Part shown: positions 17,921-26,275 of the stretch, piece by piece | How positions within the stretch are numbered: the first letter of the stretch is position 1 | Layout of the letters: each line of letters starts with the position of its first letter | From: Myxococcales bacterium | Lineage (GTDB): Bacteria > Myxococcota_A > Polyangia > Polyangiales > Polyangiaceae | Assembly (NCBI GenBank): GCA_021778125.1 | Contig: JAJYCT010000017.1 | Location: forward strand, 1-32,682 | Direction: 5' to 3' | Length of the DNA: 32,682 nt | Translations under genes and position numbers: made by a program | Notes under the pieces: generated by a model | Seen by the model: only the letters and a program-made list of their open reading frames with translations | Database searches by the model: none | Told to the model about the DNA's origin: nothing

Positions 17921-18677
17921 GGCGCCCCGAGTCTCGCGCGCGCGCCGCCACGGCGAGCAGCGCGAGCATCACCACCGCCGTGAGGGCAGCCGCGGCGCGT
18001 GCGGCATGCGGTCCCGCGAGGATCGGGTGCGCGACGCCGGCACGGATCGCGGCGAGGGCTGCGGGGATCGACGTCAGCTCGTGCCAGCCCTTCGGCAAAA
18101 GACGCGCGCTCCACGGGGCGAGCACCTCGGGCAGCGTGAGGATCACCGCGAGCGTCAGGTACCCGACGACCCGCGTGCGAGCGCCGAGGGCCGCCATCGT
18201 CACCGGTCCCATCGTCGCCGCGAACGCGAGCGCGTACGCGAGCGCGCCGGCGGTGGAGCGTGCCACGGCGGCCCGCTCTCCCGTCGCCGCAAGCGCTGCG
18301 GCGCACGCCAGGAAGGTCGCCGAGCTCACCGCAGCCGCGAGCACCCCGACCAGCCCGAACGCTCGCCCGCGCACGTAGGCCGCCAGCTCCGCGCCGCGCG
18401 CCCGTGCAAGCTCCCGGATGCCCTCTTCTCGGTCGCGGGGAATCGCCCGCAGCGACGCGCCGAAGGCGAGCATGAGCCCCCCTCCCCACGCGATCGCGGA
18501 GGACGCGAGGCCGGGAATCCAGGGCGCCCGCGCGCCGCCCCGGGCGACTGCCAGCACGGCCACCACCACCCCCGAGAGGCCCGTGACGACGAGGGCGACG
18601 GCCGACAGGCCGCGCCGTACGGCCAGGTGAGCTCCCAGGGCGAGGAGGGCACGTTCTCGCGCGTTCCCGGGAATCAT
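17907..18677 (-). CDS. Membrane protein, probable ABC permease subunit
   Basis: ATG at 18677: MIPGNARERALLALGAHLAVRRGLSAVALVVTGLSG...; several TM segments; overlaps the ATPase-like gene. Confidence 0.6.
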   Translation of the reverse strand: MIPGNARERALLALGAHLAVRRGLSAVALVVTGLSGVVVAVLAVARGGARAPWIPGLASSAIAWGGGLMLAFGASLRAIPRDREEGIRELARARGAELAAYVRGRAFGLVGVLAAAVSSATFLACAAALAATGERAAVARSTAGALAYALAFAATMGPVTMAALGARTRVVGYLTLAVILTLPEVLAPWSARLLPKGWHELTSIPAALAAIRAGVAHPILAGPHAARAAAALTAVVMLALLAVAARARDSGRHDQD

Positions 18678-18740
18678 CGGCCCGACGAGACCACAGCAGC
18701 GCGCGATGCGCCAGCGGACGTGCGATAACTCTGGCGAACG

Positions 18741-21059
18741 ATGAGCCCCGCGGCCGTCCCTGCGCCGAGCCCCTGGCGACGGACCCTCCCGATGCTCGCG
18801 GGCGTCGCCTACGCGGCGTCCCTGTCCATCTGGGCGGACCGGGGCGCCGTGGCTCCGGCGTGGTTCTGTGGGGCGGGCGCATTGCTCGTGGTGCTGGCGG
18901 CGTCGAGGCGCGAGCGCGGGCCCTCCCGTGCCCTGGGCTTCGGCGCGGCCGTCGTCCTGGCGACGGCCGGGTCCGTGACGCCGCACCCCGGCGTGTCGGC
19001 GTTCGGCGCGCTCGGCGCGATGACGTGCGCGCTCGCGGCAAGCATCGCGCTGTCGCGCCTCCCGGACGACGGGGGTCTCACGCGGCCCGTGCGGACGTCG
19101 GCGCGGCCCTGGGCGGCGGCGCTCCTGCCGCTCTGGTGGATGGCGCTGGCCGCGCCCATGACGCCGGCAGGACGCGAATGGCCATGGCTGTCGGGGCAGG
19201 CCCGTGCGTGGGCCGTGGGCGCCTCCGCGGCGACGCTCGTGCTGCTCTTCGCGCAGAACGAGTGGACGCGTCTGCGGCGGCCCCTCGAGCTCGGCGTCCG
19301 CGAGCGTGCACTGGCGCTGCGGGCACTGCTGGGCACCACCGCCGCCGTGGCCGTGGCCGTGGTCGTCGTGTTCGTGGGGCGGGGGCGCGGCGACGGCATG
19401 GCAAGGCTGGTCGTCGCGGGGGCCTGTCTGCTTGCGGGCGCGTGCGCGACGGCCCGGGACTCCGTGCGGGTCGCGCAGCTCGCGCGACGCGTCGTCACGC
19501 TGGCGATCGTCGGGGGCAGCGTCGCGTTGCTCGGGGCGCTCTCGACCGAGGGAAGGGCGGACGCGTGGGTCGTGACGATCGTCACGGCGGTCGTCACGCT
19601 CGCCATCGGCGCCGCCATCGCGTGGGTCGAAGGCCCGGTGCGCCCGGCGCGCGGCGCGTGGCTCGATGCGTTCGCCCAGGCGGCGCGCGAGGCCACGCGG
19701 GGCGATCCGGACGACGCGCTGCGGGCGGCGCTCCTGGCGCTGCGCGCGCCCAGCGGGGCACAGGGGCCGTCCCCGGAGCTCTGGACGTTCGCGCCGTCGC
19801 GAGTGACCACGGTGGACGCGGCAGGCTACGCCCAGGAGCGCGAGGGCGAGCTGCCCGAGGCGCTTCTTCTGTTTGCCGCGGCGGAGCCGGAGGCGTCGCT
19901 GCGCCCCGAGGTGCTCGACGCGCTCGAGGTGCGCCGCCCCGAGCTGCGCCCGCTCGCGCGCTGGATGACCGCGCGCGGCGCCCTGGTCGCGACGGTCGTG
20001 GCCTACGAGGGCGAGCCCGAGGCGCTGCTGGTGCTGCCGCGGGGCTCCCGCGCGGAGCCTCTCGCGCTGGAGGAAGTGCGCGCCCTCAAGGACGCCGCCG
20101 ATCGCCTCGCGGCGGCCTGTCGCGCGCGCGGCACTCACGTGCGGATGCTCGAGCGCGCCCACCAAGCCGTCCAGCGCGCCGAGGCCGCCGACGAGCGTGT
20201 CGAAAGACTCCGGCACGAGAAGCTCATCGAGGTGGGGCGCCACGCGCTGGCAGCCGCCCGCCTGGCACGACCGGCGACGGTCGGCATCTACTCGGCCGTC
20301 TCGCGCATGGCGCTCGAGGCGCTCGAGCGACGGGCTGCTGCCTCGGCGCCCATGGCCGTCGTTGCGACGAGCGGCGTGGATCCGGTGCCGTATCTTGCCC
20401 GCGCGCATCTGGTCGGCGCGCGGCGCGACGCGCCGCTCGTGCTGGTGGACGCCACGAGCGCCCGCGAGCACGATCCGGCGCGCTGGACCGATCCCACCGT
20501 GTCGCCGCTCGCGCTGGCCGACCGGGGTCTGCTCGTGCTGCTCGACGGCGCCGCTTTGCCCCGTGACGTGCAGCAGCTCGTGGCGCGCGTGCTCGCGGAG
20601 AAGCGCGCTCCCTGGGAGCGCCCGGAGCCGCTCGACGTGCAGCTGGCGTTGACCGCCGTGCTGCCTCCCGAGGAGCTGATTGCGCAAGGGCGCCTCGACC
20701 CGGGCCTTGCCTTGCGCCTCGCAGACGCGGGGGCCTCGCCCGTGCACCTGCCGCGGCTGCGCGACCGGGCGGAGGACCTGCGCGCGATCCTCACCGACCG
20801 CCTCGCCCGCGAGGGCTTGCGCGTCCAGGGCAGGCCGGTGGGCATCGAGCAGGCCGCCTTTGCCCGCCTCGTGGACTACCCTTTCCCGGGGGAGGACGCG
20901 GAGCTCGCCGTCGTCGTGCAGCGTCTGGTCGCGACCTGCGTGGGAGAGCTCGTGCGAGCCACCGACGTCGTGGCCCTCCGTCTGTCCAGTGAAGATGAAA
21001 AAAAACGCGCCGACGGCCCCGCCGACATGCGGGTCTCGACGCGGAAACGCCGGGGATGA
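18741..21059 (+). CDS. Membrane-anchored regulator-like protein with degenerate NtrC-type AAA+ region
   Basis: N-terminal TM segments; C-terminal LVLVDATSAREH...LADRGLLVLLDGAALPRDVQQLVARVLAEKRAPWERPEPLDVQLALTAVLPPEELIAQGRLDPGLALRLADAGASPVHLPRLRDRAEDLRAILTDRL...LVDYPFPGEDAELAVVVQRLV parallels sigma-54 activators but lacks Walker A and GAFTGA. Confidence 0.7.
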   Translation: MSPAAVPAPSPWRRTLPMLAGVAYAASLSIWADRGAVAPAWFCGAGALLVVLAASRRERGPSRALGFGAAVVLATAGSVTPHPGVSAFGALGAMTCALAASIALSRLPDDGGLTRPVRTSARPWAAALLPLWWMALAAPMTPAGREWPWLSGQARAWAVGASAATLVLLFAQNEWTRLRRPLELGVRERALALRALLGTTAAVAVAVVVVFVGRGRGDGMARLVVAGACLLAGACATARDSVRVAQLARRVVTLAIVGGSVALLGALSTEGRADAWVVTIVTAVVTLAIGAAIAWVEGPVRPARGAWLDAFAQAAREATRGDPDDALRAALLALRAPSGAQGPSPELWTFAPSRVTTVDAAGYAQEREGELPEALLLFAAAEPEASLRPEVLDALEVRRPELRPLARWMTARGALVATVVAYEGEPEALLVLPRGSRAEPLALEEVRALKDAADRLAAACRARGTHVRMLERAHQAVQRAEAADERVERLRHEKLIEVGRHALAAARLARPATVGIYSAVSRMALEALERRAAASAPMAVVATSGVDPVPYLARAHLVGARRDAPLVLVDATSAREHDPARWTDPTVSPLALADRGLLVLLDGAALPRDVQQLVARVLAEKRAPWERPEPLDVQLALTAVLPPEELIAQGRLDPGLALRLADAGASPVHLPRLRDRAEDLRAILTDRLAREGLRVQGRPVGIEQAAFARLVDYPFPGEDAELAVVVQRLVATCVGELVRATDVVALRLSSEDEKKRADGPADMRVSTRKRRG

Positions 21060-21155
21060 GCGGCACCCCCCGCTCGAAGGCTGTCCTTGTCTCGCAGCTT
21101 TCGAGCGTGTTACTCGTCGCAAGCCACGCTTTTCGAGCGGGAGGAGACGAGGCTC

Positions 21156-21875
21156 ATGCACACGTTGGCCAGGCAGGCGCTGTTCACCCTCGGAGCCGTC
21201 GCCCTGTTCGCGGGGGTGGCTGGCTGCGGCGGCGATGACAACCCCTACAAGCCGGCGCCGGCCTGGTCGGGCAAGAAGGCGAGCCTTCCCGCTCCCCCCT
21301 CGCTCCCCAGCACGCCGATCAAGGGCGCCGACGGCAGCTACACGATCTACGGGGCCATTCACCAGCTCCGCAGCATGCTGCACGCCAAGGACGTCACGGC
21401 CAACCCGATCACGATTACCGGCTACATCGTCGACTCGAACGTGGGGCGCGCACCCAAGTGCGCCGTTCACAAGACGGGCAAGGCCGATCCCTCCAACTGC
21501 GACACCGAGGTCCCGAGCTTCTGGATCGCCGACGACAAGGGCAACACCAAGGGGCCCAAGATCCGCATCGTGGGTTGGGCACGCAACTACGCCGTCATCT
21601 GTGACGCGATGAAGGCGTACAACAAGCTCAAGCCCGGCGAGCAGCCGAAAGAGCCCGTCAACGACGACATCCTCAACGTGCAGCTCCCGAACCCGCTCCC
21701 TGCGGTTGGCGCGAAGGTGAAGATCACCGGCGCGTACAACGTCGCCAAGACCGTCGTATCCGACATGGTGAGTGAGCCTTCGGGCGGCGTCATGGCGCTG
21801 CAGAAGATGGAGACCGTGGAGGCGGCGCCCGAGCCGGCGGCCTTCTCCGTCAAGAACCCCGACTGCGGCGGCTGA
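21156..21875 (+). CDS. Hypothetical lipoprotein, possibly OB-fold-like
   Basis: ATG at 21156, MHTLARQALFTLGAVALFAGVAGCGGDDNPYKP lipobox; ITITGYIVDSNVG and VGAKVKITGAYN. Confidence 0.75.
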   Translation: MHTLARQALFTLGAVALFAGVAGCGGDDNPYKPAPAWSGKKASLPAPPSLPSTPIKGADGSYTIYGAIHQLRSMLHAKDVTANPITITGYIVDSNVGRAPKCAVHKTGKADPSNCDTEVPSFWIADDKGNTKGPKIRIVGWARNYAVICDAMKAYNKLKPGEQPKEPVNDDILNVQLPNPLPAVGAKVKITGAYNVAKTVVSDMVSEPSGGVMALQKMETVEAAPEPAAFSVKNPDCGG

Positions 21876-21884
21876 GCATCGCGC

Positions 21885-22862
21885 TCAGTCCAAGGGCGGG
21901 TCGACGCCCCGCAGCGGGAGGAGCCCCACCGGCGTGACCCGCAGCTCGAGCGCGGCTTCCTCGAGCGAAGCCTCGATGGCCTCGGCGAGCGCCGGCTCCC
22001 ACGGTGGGGCGTCGACCAGCGCCCCCTCGAGCGGCACGAACGCCCCCTCTTCGACCGCGATCGCCCGCCCGTCCGATCCGAGGAAGACGACGCTTCCCTG
22101 CGGGACGTCGAGCGCGCGGGCCAGCACCTCGGGAGCCACGGCCGGTGTCACACGATGTCCCGTGGCGACGTACAGGCCTGGGTGCACCTCCGTGTAGAAC
22201 GTTCCAAGCGGTACGGCCTCGATGCCCGAGTGGACGCGCAGGAACGCCCCGTGCGACGTCATGGCGAGCGACGCGTTCGCCAGGGTGGTGTGAGGGAGCG
22301 CGTAGGCGAGGCGACGCAGAAACGGGGCCTCCCTCGCGTCGAGCCGTGACGCCGTGACGCGGCGCCACGGCTCCAGAGACGGCGCCATCCGGAGCGGGAC
22401 CGCTACGGGATCCGCCGTCGGGGTCGCCCGTGCGACCGCCGCGTCATCCGTGCCCCGCATCTCGACCCGCGCGAACGTCTCGATCGATCCCATGGGTGGA
22501 AGGCGCGAGATGATCCAGGGCTCTCCGCCGCCCCCACGCAGGAGTGTGAGGCCCGCCGCGTCGAACACCGGGCACGCTCGCAGCTCGACGGGGCCTTTGC
22601 GTCCAGTCCCCGGGCCTGAAGTGTGCAGCCGTGTCTGGCGGAGTGCGATGCGCTCGAGCAACGCTCGGAGGATAGCGCTCCCGCGTACAGGGGTATGCCC
22701 CTTGCTTCGTACAATGAGACGGGCCCGCTTCGGACCTATGAGGTAAAGTGCGAGATGCGAGGTTCTCGGAAATGACGGCCTCCAAGGCGACCACGCGTCG
22801 CGATTCGAAGCAGATTCCCGCGGCGCCCTCCCGGACGGCGTCCTACGCCCGGGTTCGGACAC
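21885..22862 (-). CDS. Hypothetical protein, start uncertain
   Basis: Long ORF; region RARLIVRSKGHTPVRGSAILRALLERIALRQ... to the stop looks coding; the listed 5' end overlaps the divergent gene at 22772 and is probably too far upstream. Confidence 0.5.
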   Translation of the reverse strand: MSEPGRRTPSGRAPRESASNRDAWSPWRPSFPRTSHLALYLIGPKRARLIVRSKGHTPVRGSAILRALLERIALRQTRLHTSGPGTGRKGPVELRACPVFDAAGLTLLRGGGGEPWIISRLPPMGSIETFARVEMRGTDDAAVARATPTADPVAVPLRMAPSLEPWRRVTASRLDAREAPFLRRLAYALPHTTLANASLAMTSHGAFLRVHSGIEAVPLGTFYTEVHPGLYVATGHRVTPAVAPEVLARALDVPQGSVVFLGSDGRAIAVEEGAFVPLEGALVDAPPWEPALAEAIEASLEEAALELRVTPVGLLPLRGVDPPLD

Positions 22863-23461
22863 CGCCCCGTGGGCAGGGCGCCGCCGACGAGGACGCCGTG
22901 CCGCCGCCGTCGTCGCTGCCTCCGCCCCCTTTTCTCAATGAGGGAGACGTGCCGGGGCTCGAGTGGTGGCTCGACGCCCACATGGGTATCGCCGGGCAAC
23001 TGGCCTGGCTGGAGCAACTCTTCGACGGCGGGGGGAGCGCCGGCACTGCGACCGTGCGCTCGCTGGTCTCACAGGCCGAAGAGGTTCGAGACGCGCTCTA
23101 CGAGCTGTACTGCGACGCCGCCGATTCGCGCCTCGCTCCGCTCGTGGCGCCGGGCGGGCACCTGGAGCGGCAGGTGTCCGGAAGCTACCGATGGTGCGCG
23201 CTTGTCGTCGACGTCCTCGCGAGCCTGACGACCGGCCTGCGCGCGGCCTCGGGCCCGGACTGGGGCGCCATCAAGGTGGGATTCCGCCAGGCGGCAGAGC
23301 ACTACACACCCCCGTCTGACCCGCTCCGCGCCGCCGTGCACGAGCTGCCCATCGACACGACGAGCCCGGTCGAGCCCCTGCGCTACCTGTCGCGCGATCT
23401 CGAGACCCTCTTCGCGGCGACCGAGGACCTCCATGCCGCGCTTGCTCCACGTCTGGCGTAG
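22772..23461 (+). CDS. Hypothetical protein
   Basis: ATG at 22772: MTASKATTRRDSKQIPAAPSRTASYARVRTPP...; Pro-rich linker then GLEWWLDAHMGIAGQLAWLEQLF. Confidence 0.6.
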   Translation: MTASKATTRRDSKQIPAAPSRTASYARVRTPPRGQGAADEDAVPPPSSLPPPPFLNEGDVPGLEWWLDAHMGIAGQLAWLEQLFDGGGSAGTATVRSLVSQAEEVRDALYELYCDAADSRLAPLVAPGGHLERQVSGSYRWCALVVDVLASLTTGLRAASGPDWGAIKVGFRQAAEHYTPPSDPLRAAVHELPIDTTSPVEPLRYLSRDLETLFAATEDLHAALAPRLA

Positions 23462-23464
23462 CGG

Positions 23465-23956
23465 GTGGGCGATTCGGTGACCAGGCCGGTCACGGCACCT
23501 GCCCGCAGCCGGGGCCTGCTGGCAATGCTCGCGGGGGTGACCTGTGTGGCGGGCGCGGCGTCGTGCGGCCTTGGCTTCGACCGCTTCGACCCCGACGACG
23601 GGGGCCACGACAGCGGTCAACCCGCGGACGTGGCCGTCGATGTCGCACCGGATGACGTCGCTGCTGGCGATGACGCGACCGGCATCGACGCGCCTGCATC
23701 GGACGCGTCGGCCAGCGATGCGACGTCGACGGACGTGGCCACCGTGACCGACAGCGGAGCGGTGATCGATGCCACGGGCGTCGACGCTTCCTGCGGCGCC
23801 AGGGGCCAGGCGTGCTGTCCGGGCGGCCTCTGCTCCTCGGGGCTCGCGTGCGGCCCTTCGACGTGCCAGCCGTGCGGCGGTGGCGGGCAGATCTGTTGCC
23901 CCGGCGGGGCCTGTAATCACGGCGCCTGCAACGCGCAGTCGAACACGTGCCCCTAG
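23465..23956 (+). CDS. Secreted lipoprotein with Asp/Ala/Val linker and Cys-rich C-terminus
   Basis: Signal and lipobox (LLAMLAGVTCVAGAASC), DVAVDVAPDDVAAGDDATGIDAPASDAS linker, Cys-rich CGARGQACCPGGLCSSGLACGPSTCQPCGGGGQICCPGGAC. Confidence 0.65.
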   Translation: MGDSVTRPVTAPARSRGLLAMLAGVTCVAGAASCGLGFDRFDPDDGGHDSGQPADVAVDVAPDDVAAGDDATGIDAPASDASASDATSTDVATVTDSGAVIDATGVDASCGARGQACCPGGLCSSGLACGPSTCQPCGGGGQICCPGGACNHGACNAQSNTCP

Positions 23957-23981
23957 GGACGCGTCGGGCGCTGGGACCTTC

Positions 23982-24743
23982 TCAGACGAGTCCCCGCCAC
24001 ACGCGTACGGCGCCCAGCACCGCGGCGGCAACCGTCTCGGTGCGCAGCGCCAGCGGCCCGAGAGACACGACGCTCCACCCGAGCGCGCGCGCCTGATCGA
24101 CCTCCCGGTCCTCGAGTCCCCCCTCGGGCCCGCACGAGAAGGCGAGCGCCTCCCCCGCCGTCAGGGCCTCGAACAGGGCCGGCGCGAGCGGCGTGGTCGC
24201 GCGCTCCCAGAGGACGAATCGCGCCGCGGCGCCGCTCACGCGGGCGAGCGCGTCTTGCCAGGGGCCCGGCGCATCCACGAGCGGCGTGTCGCTCCGCCCG
24301 CACTGCCGCGAGGCCTCCCGAGCGATCCGCGCCCAGCGAGCCTGCCGATCGACGCCGCGTGCCACGTCGAGCTTCACGACGCTGCGTCTGGTGAGCGCCA
24401 CGATCACGCGCGTCGCTCCCAGCTCGGTCGCGTCGCGTACGACCGCATCGCACCTGTCTCCCTTCGCCAGGCCCTGGACCCACGTGATGTCGAGCAGTGC
24501 GCGTCGTTTACCCACGCGAAGTGGGCCGAAACGCACCGTGATGGCGCCCGGCTCGGCCCGCACGGTCAGGGCGTCCGACTCGCTGCCCGTGGCCGGGTCG
24601 AACGCCACGAACCCATCGCCGGCGCGCAGGCGAAGGACGCGCGCGAGATAGTGTGCCACTGCGCCATCGAGGCGCCGCTCACCCTCGGCGAGCCCCGGGA
24701 TGGGGGCGCGGACGCTCACGTCCCCATCGTCAGGGCGATCCAC
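23982..24743 (-). CDS. rsmE: 16S rRNA (uracil-1498-N3)-methyltransferase RsmE
   Basis: HYLARVLRLRAGDGFVAFD, QGLAKGDRCDAVVRDATELGATRVIV, RWARIAREASRQCGRSDTP, SCGPEGGLEDREVDQARALGW, SLGPLALRTETVAAAVL. Confidence 0.95.
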   Translation of the reverse strand: MDRPDDGDVSVRAPIPGLAEGERRLDGAVAHYLARVLRLRAGDGFVAFDPATGSESDALTVRAEPGAITVRFGPLRVGKRRALLDITWVQGLAKGDRCDAVVRDATELGATRVIVALTRRSVVKLDVARGVDRQARWARIAREASRQCGRSDTPLVDAPGPWQDALARVSGAAARFVLWERATTPLAPALFEALTAGEALAFSCGPEGGLEDREVDQARALGWSVVSLGPLALRTETVAAAVLGAVRVWRGLV

Positions 24744-25585
24744 TCGCCCTTGCGACGAAGATCGATCTCATGCATCGCCGCGAAGGCCTGGCGGACGTCG
24801 GCGACCTGCGAGGGGGCCACGTCCTGCGCCAGGATGCCGCTCAGCACGAGCCGACCTCCCGGCGCCACGCGCGCGCGCAGCGCGGGTGCCAGCGCCACGA
24901 GCGTCTTGGCCTCGATGTTCGCGAGTACCAGCGGGAACGTTCCTTCCACGGACTCGACGCCTGCGTCGTCGGCCATCACCCGATCGGACACGTGGTTGCG
25001 TGCCGCGTTCTCTCGCGTGACGGCGACGGCGTCGGGGTCCAGGTCGATGGCGCGCGCGCGTGACGCTCCCAGCGCGAGCGCGACGAGCGCGAGGATCCCG
25101 CTTCCGCAGCCCACGTCGAGCACGGTCGTGCCCGCAAGGGGCATCTCCGCGAGCACCTCCGCGACCAGGCTCGTCGTCTCGTGCAGGCCGGTGCCGAAGG
25201 CCCGCCCTGGCTCCAGCACGACGACCGGAGCGTCGCCGGCGGGGGCCTCTCTCCACGGCGGACGGACGACCACTCCGGAGCACACCCGGAACGGCTCGAA
25301 ATGCTTCTTCCACTCATCACGCCAGGCGTCCCCCACGACCTCCTCGAGGCGCGGGCGCCACGTCTCGGGTACCTCGGCGGCCGCGCCGCGCGCCTCCTCG
25401 TGGGTCCCGAAGCTCGCGACCAGCGTGACCAGCCCCGCCTCACCACGCGCCAGCGTCGTCGCGTCGCGCTGCTCGAGGCCCTGCGCGCCGAGCTCGAACA
25501 GGCGCGCGCCGGCCTCGTCGGCCTCGGGCTCGGGGACGTCGACGTGCAGGTACGGGTAGCGGGGCGGTTCGGCGGGTACGGGCAT
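24716..25585 (-). CDS. prmA: Ribosomal protein L11 methyltransferase PrmA
   Basis: DEWKKHFEPFRV, EPGRAFGTGLHETTSLV, VLDVGCGSGILALVALALGA, DLDPDAVAVTRENAARN, VLANIEAKTLVALAP, GGRLVLSGIL. Confidence 0.92.
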   Translation of the reverse strand: MPVPAEPPRYPYLHVDVPEPEADEAGARLFELGAQGLEQRDATTLARGEAGLVTLVASFGTHEEARGAAAEVPETWRPRLEEVVGDAWRDEWKKHFEPFRVCSGVVVRPPWREAPAGDAPVVVLEPGRAFGTGLHETTSLVAEVLAEMPLAGTTVLDVGCGSGILALVALALGASRARAIDLDPDAVAVTRENAARNHVSDRVMADDAGVESVEGTFPLVLANIEAKTLVALAPALRARVAPGGRLVLSGILAQDVAPSQVADVRQAFAAMHEIDLRRKGEWIALTMGT

Positions 25586-25640
25586 CGGCCGCAGCCTAGC
25601 CGCGGACGCAACTTCCGGCTCGCCCGTCCGACGGGGGGAC

Positions 25641-26204
25641 ATGAAGACTGCCACGTCGAGCATCCTGACCGTCCTCGTGCTCCTGGCCCTCGGCCGGACC
25701 GCCCGCGCGGCCGAGGGGGACCCGGAGCCGGCGCCCGTCCCGGAGACCGACCACGAGGACGCGTTCGATGACGGGGGCCCGCGTAGCGTGGCGCTGCTCG
25801 TCAACCCGGCCCAGATGGCCACCGGCACCTTCGGCGCGGAGGCGGACTTTGCGCTCGGGAGACTTGCCGCGCTGAGCGTCGAGGGCGACGCGGCGCAGAT
25901 CGGCTCCATGAGCGCCTACGAGGTGATCGTGGGCGCCCCTCTCTACCCGATGGGCGTCACCTTCCATGGCTTCACCCTGCACCCTCGCGTTGCCGTCATG
26001 CACGCCCAGGCGATGAACGCGTCGGTGGATCTGCTCGCGGCTGGCGGGACGGTCGGCTGGCAGTGGACCTTCCCGGTGGGCTTCACCGTCCGCGCGGGAG
26101 CGGGCGTCGTGGTCCTGAGCGCGCTCGGCGGCAACGCATCCGCCATGAACGACGTCGCGAACGTCCGGCCGCTGCTCGACGGGAGCCTCGGGTGGACGTT
26201 CTGA
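25641..26204 (+). CDS. Signal-peptide protein, possible outer-membrane beta-barrel
   Basis: MKTATSSILTVLVLLALGRTARAAE signal; alternating hydrophobic beta-strand pattern ending in GSLGWTF (terminal Phe). Confidence 0.6.
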   Translation: MKTATSSILTVLVLLALGRTARAAEGDPEPAPVPETDHEDAFDDGGPRSVALLVNPAQMATGTFGAEADFALGRLAALSVEGDAAQIGSMSAYEVIVGAPLYPMGVTFHGFTLHPRVAVMHAQAMNASVDLLAAGGTVGWQWTFPVGFTVRAGAGVVVLSALGGNASAMNDVANVRPLLDGSLGWTF

Positions 26205-26275
26205 TCGGTGCCCGTGCGTCGACCAGGTGTGTCGAAGCGATACCGCCGGCTGGGACGGCCGAGTCGACCTCATGG

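Noticed and set aside
17907-21470. 1187-aa minus-strand ORF
   Set aside because: Only its C-terminal ~257 aa (start 18677) looks coding; the remainder is low-complexity Arg/Gly/His-rich antisense to 18741-21059, typical of GC-rich DNA.
23982-25585. Overlapping prmA-rsmE pair as a novel operon
   Set aside because: Adjacent prmA/rsmE is a common bacterial arrangement.
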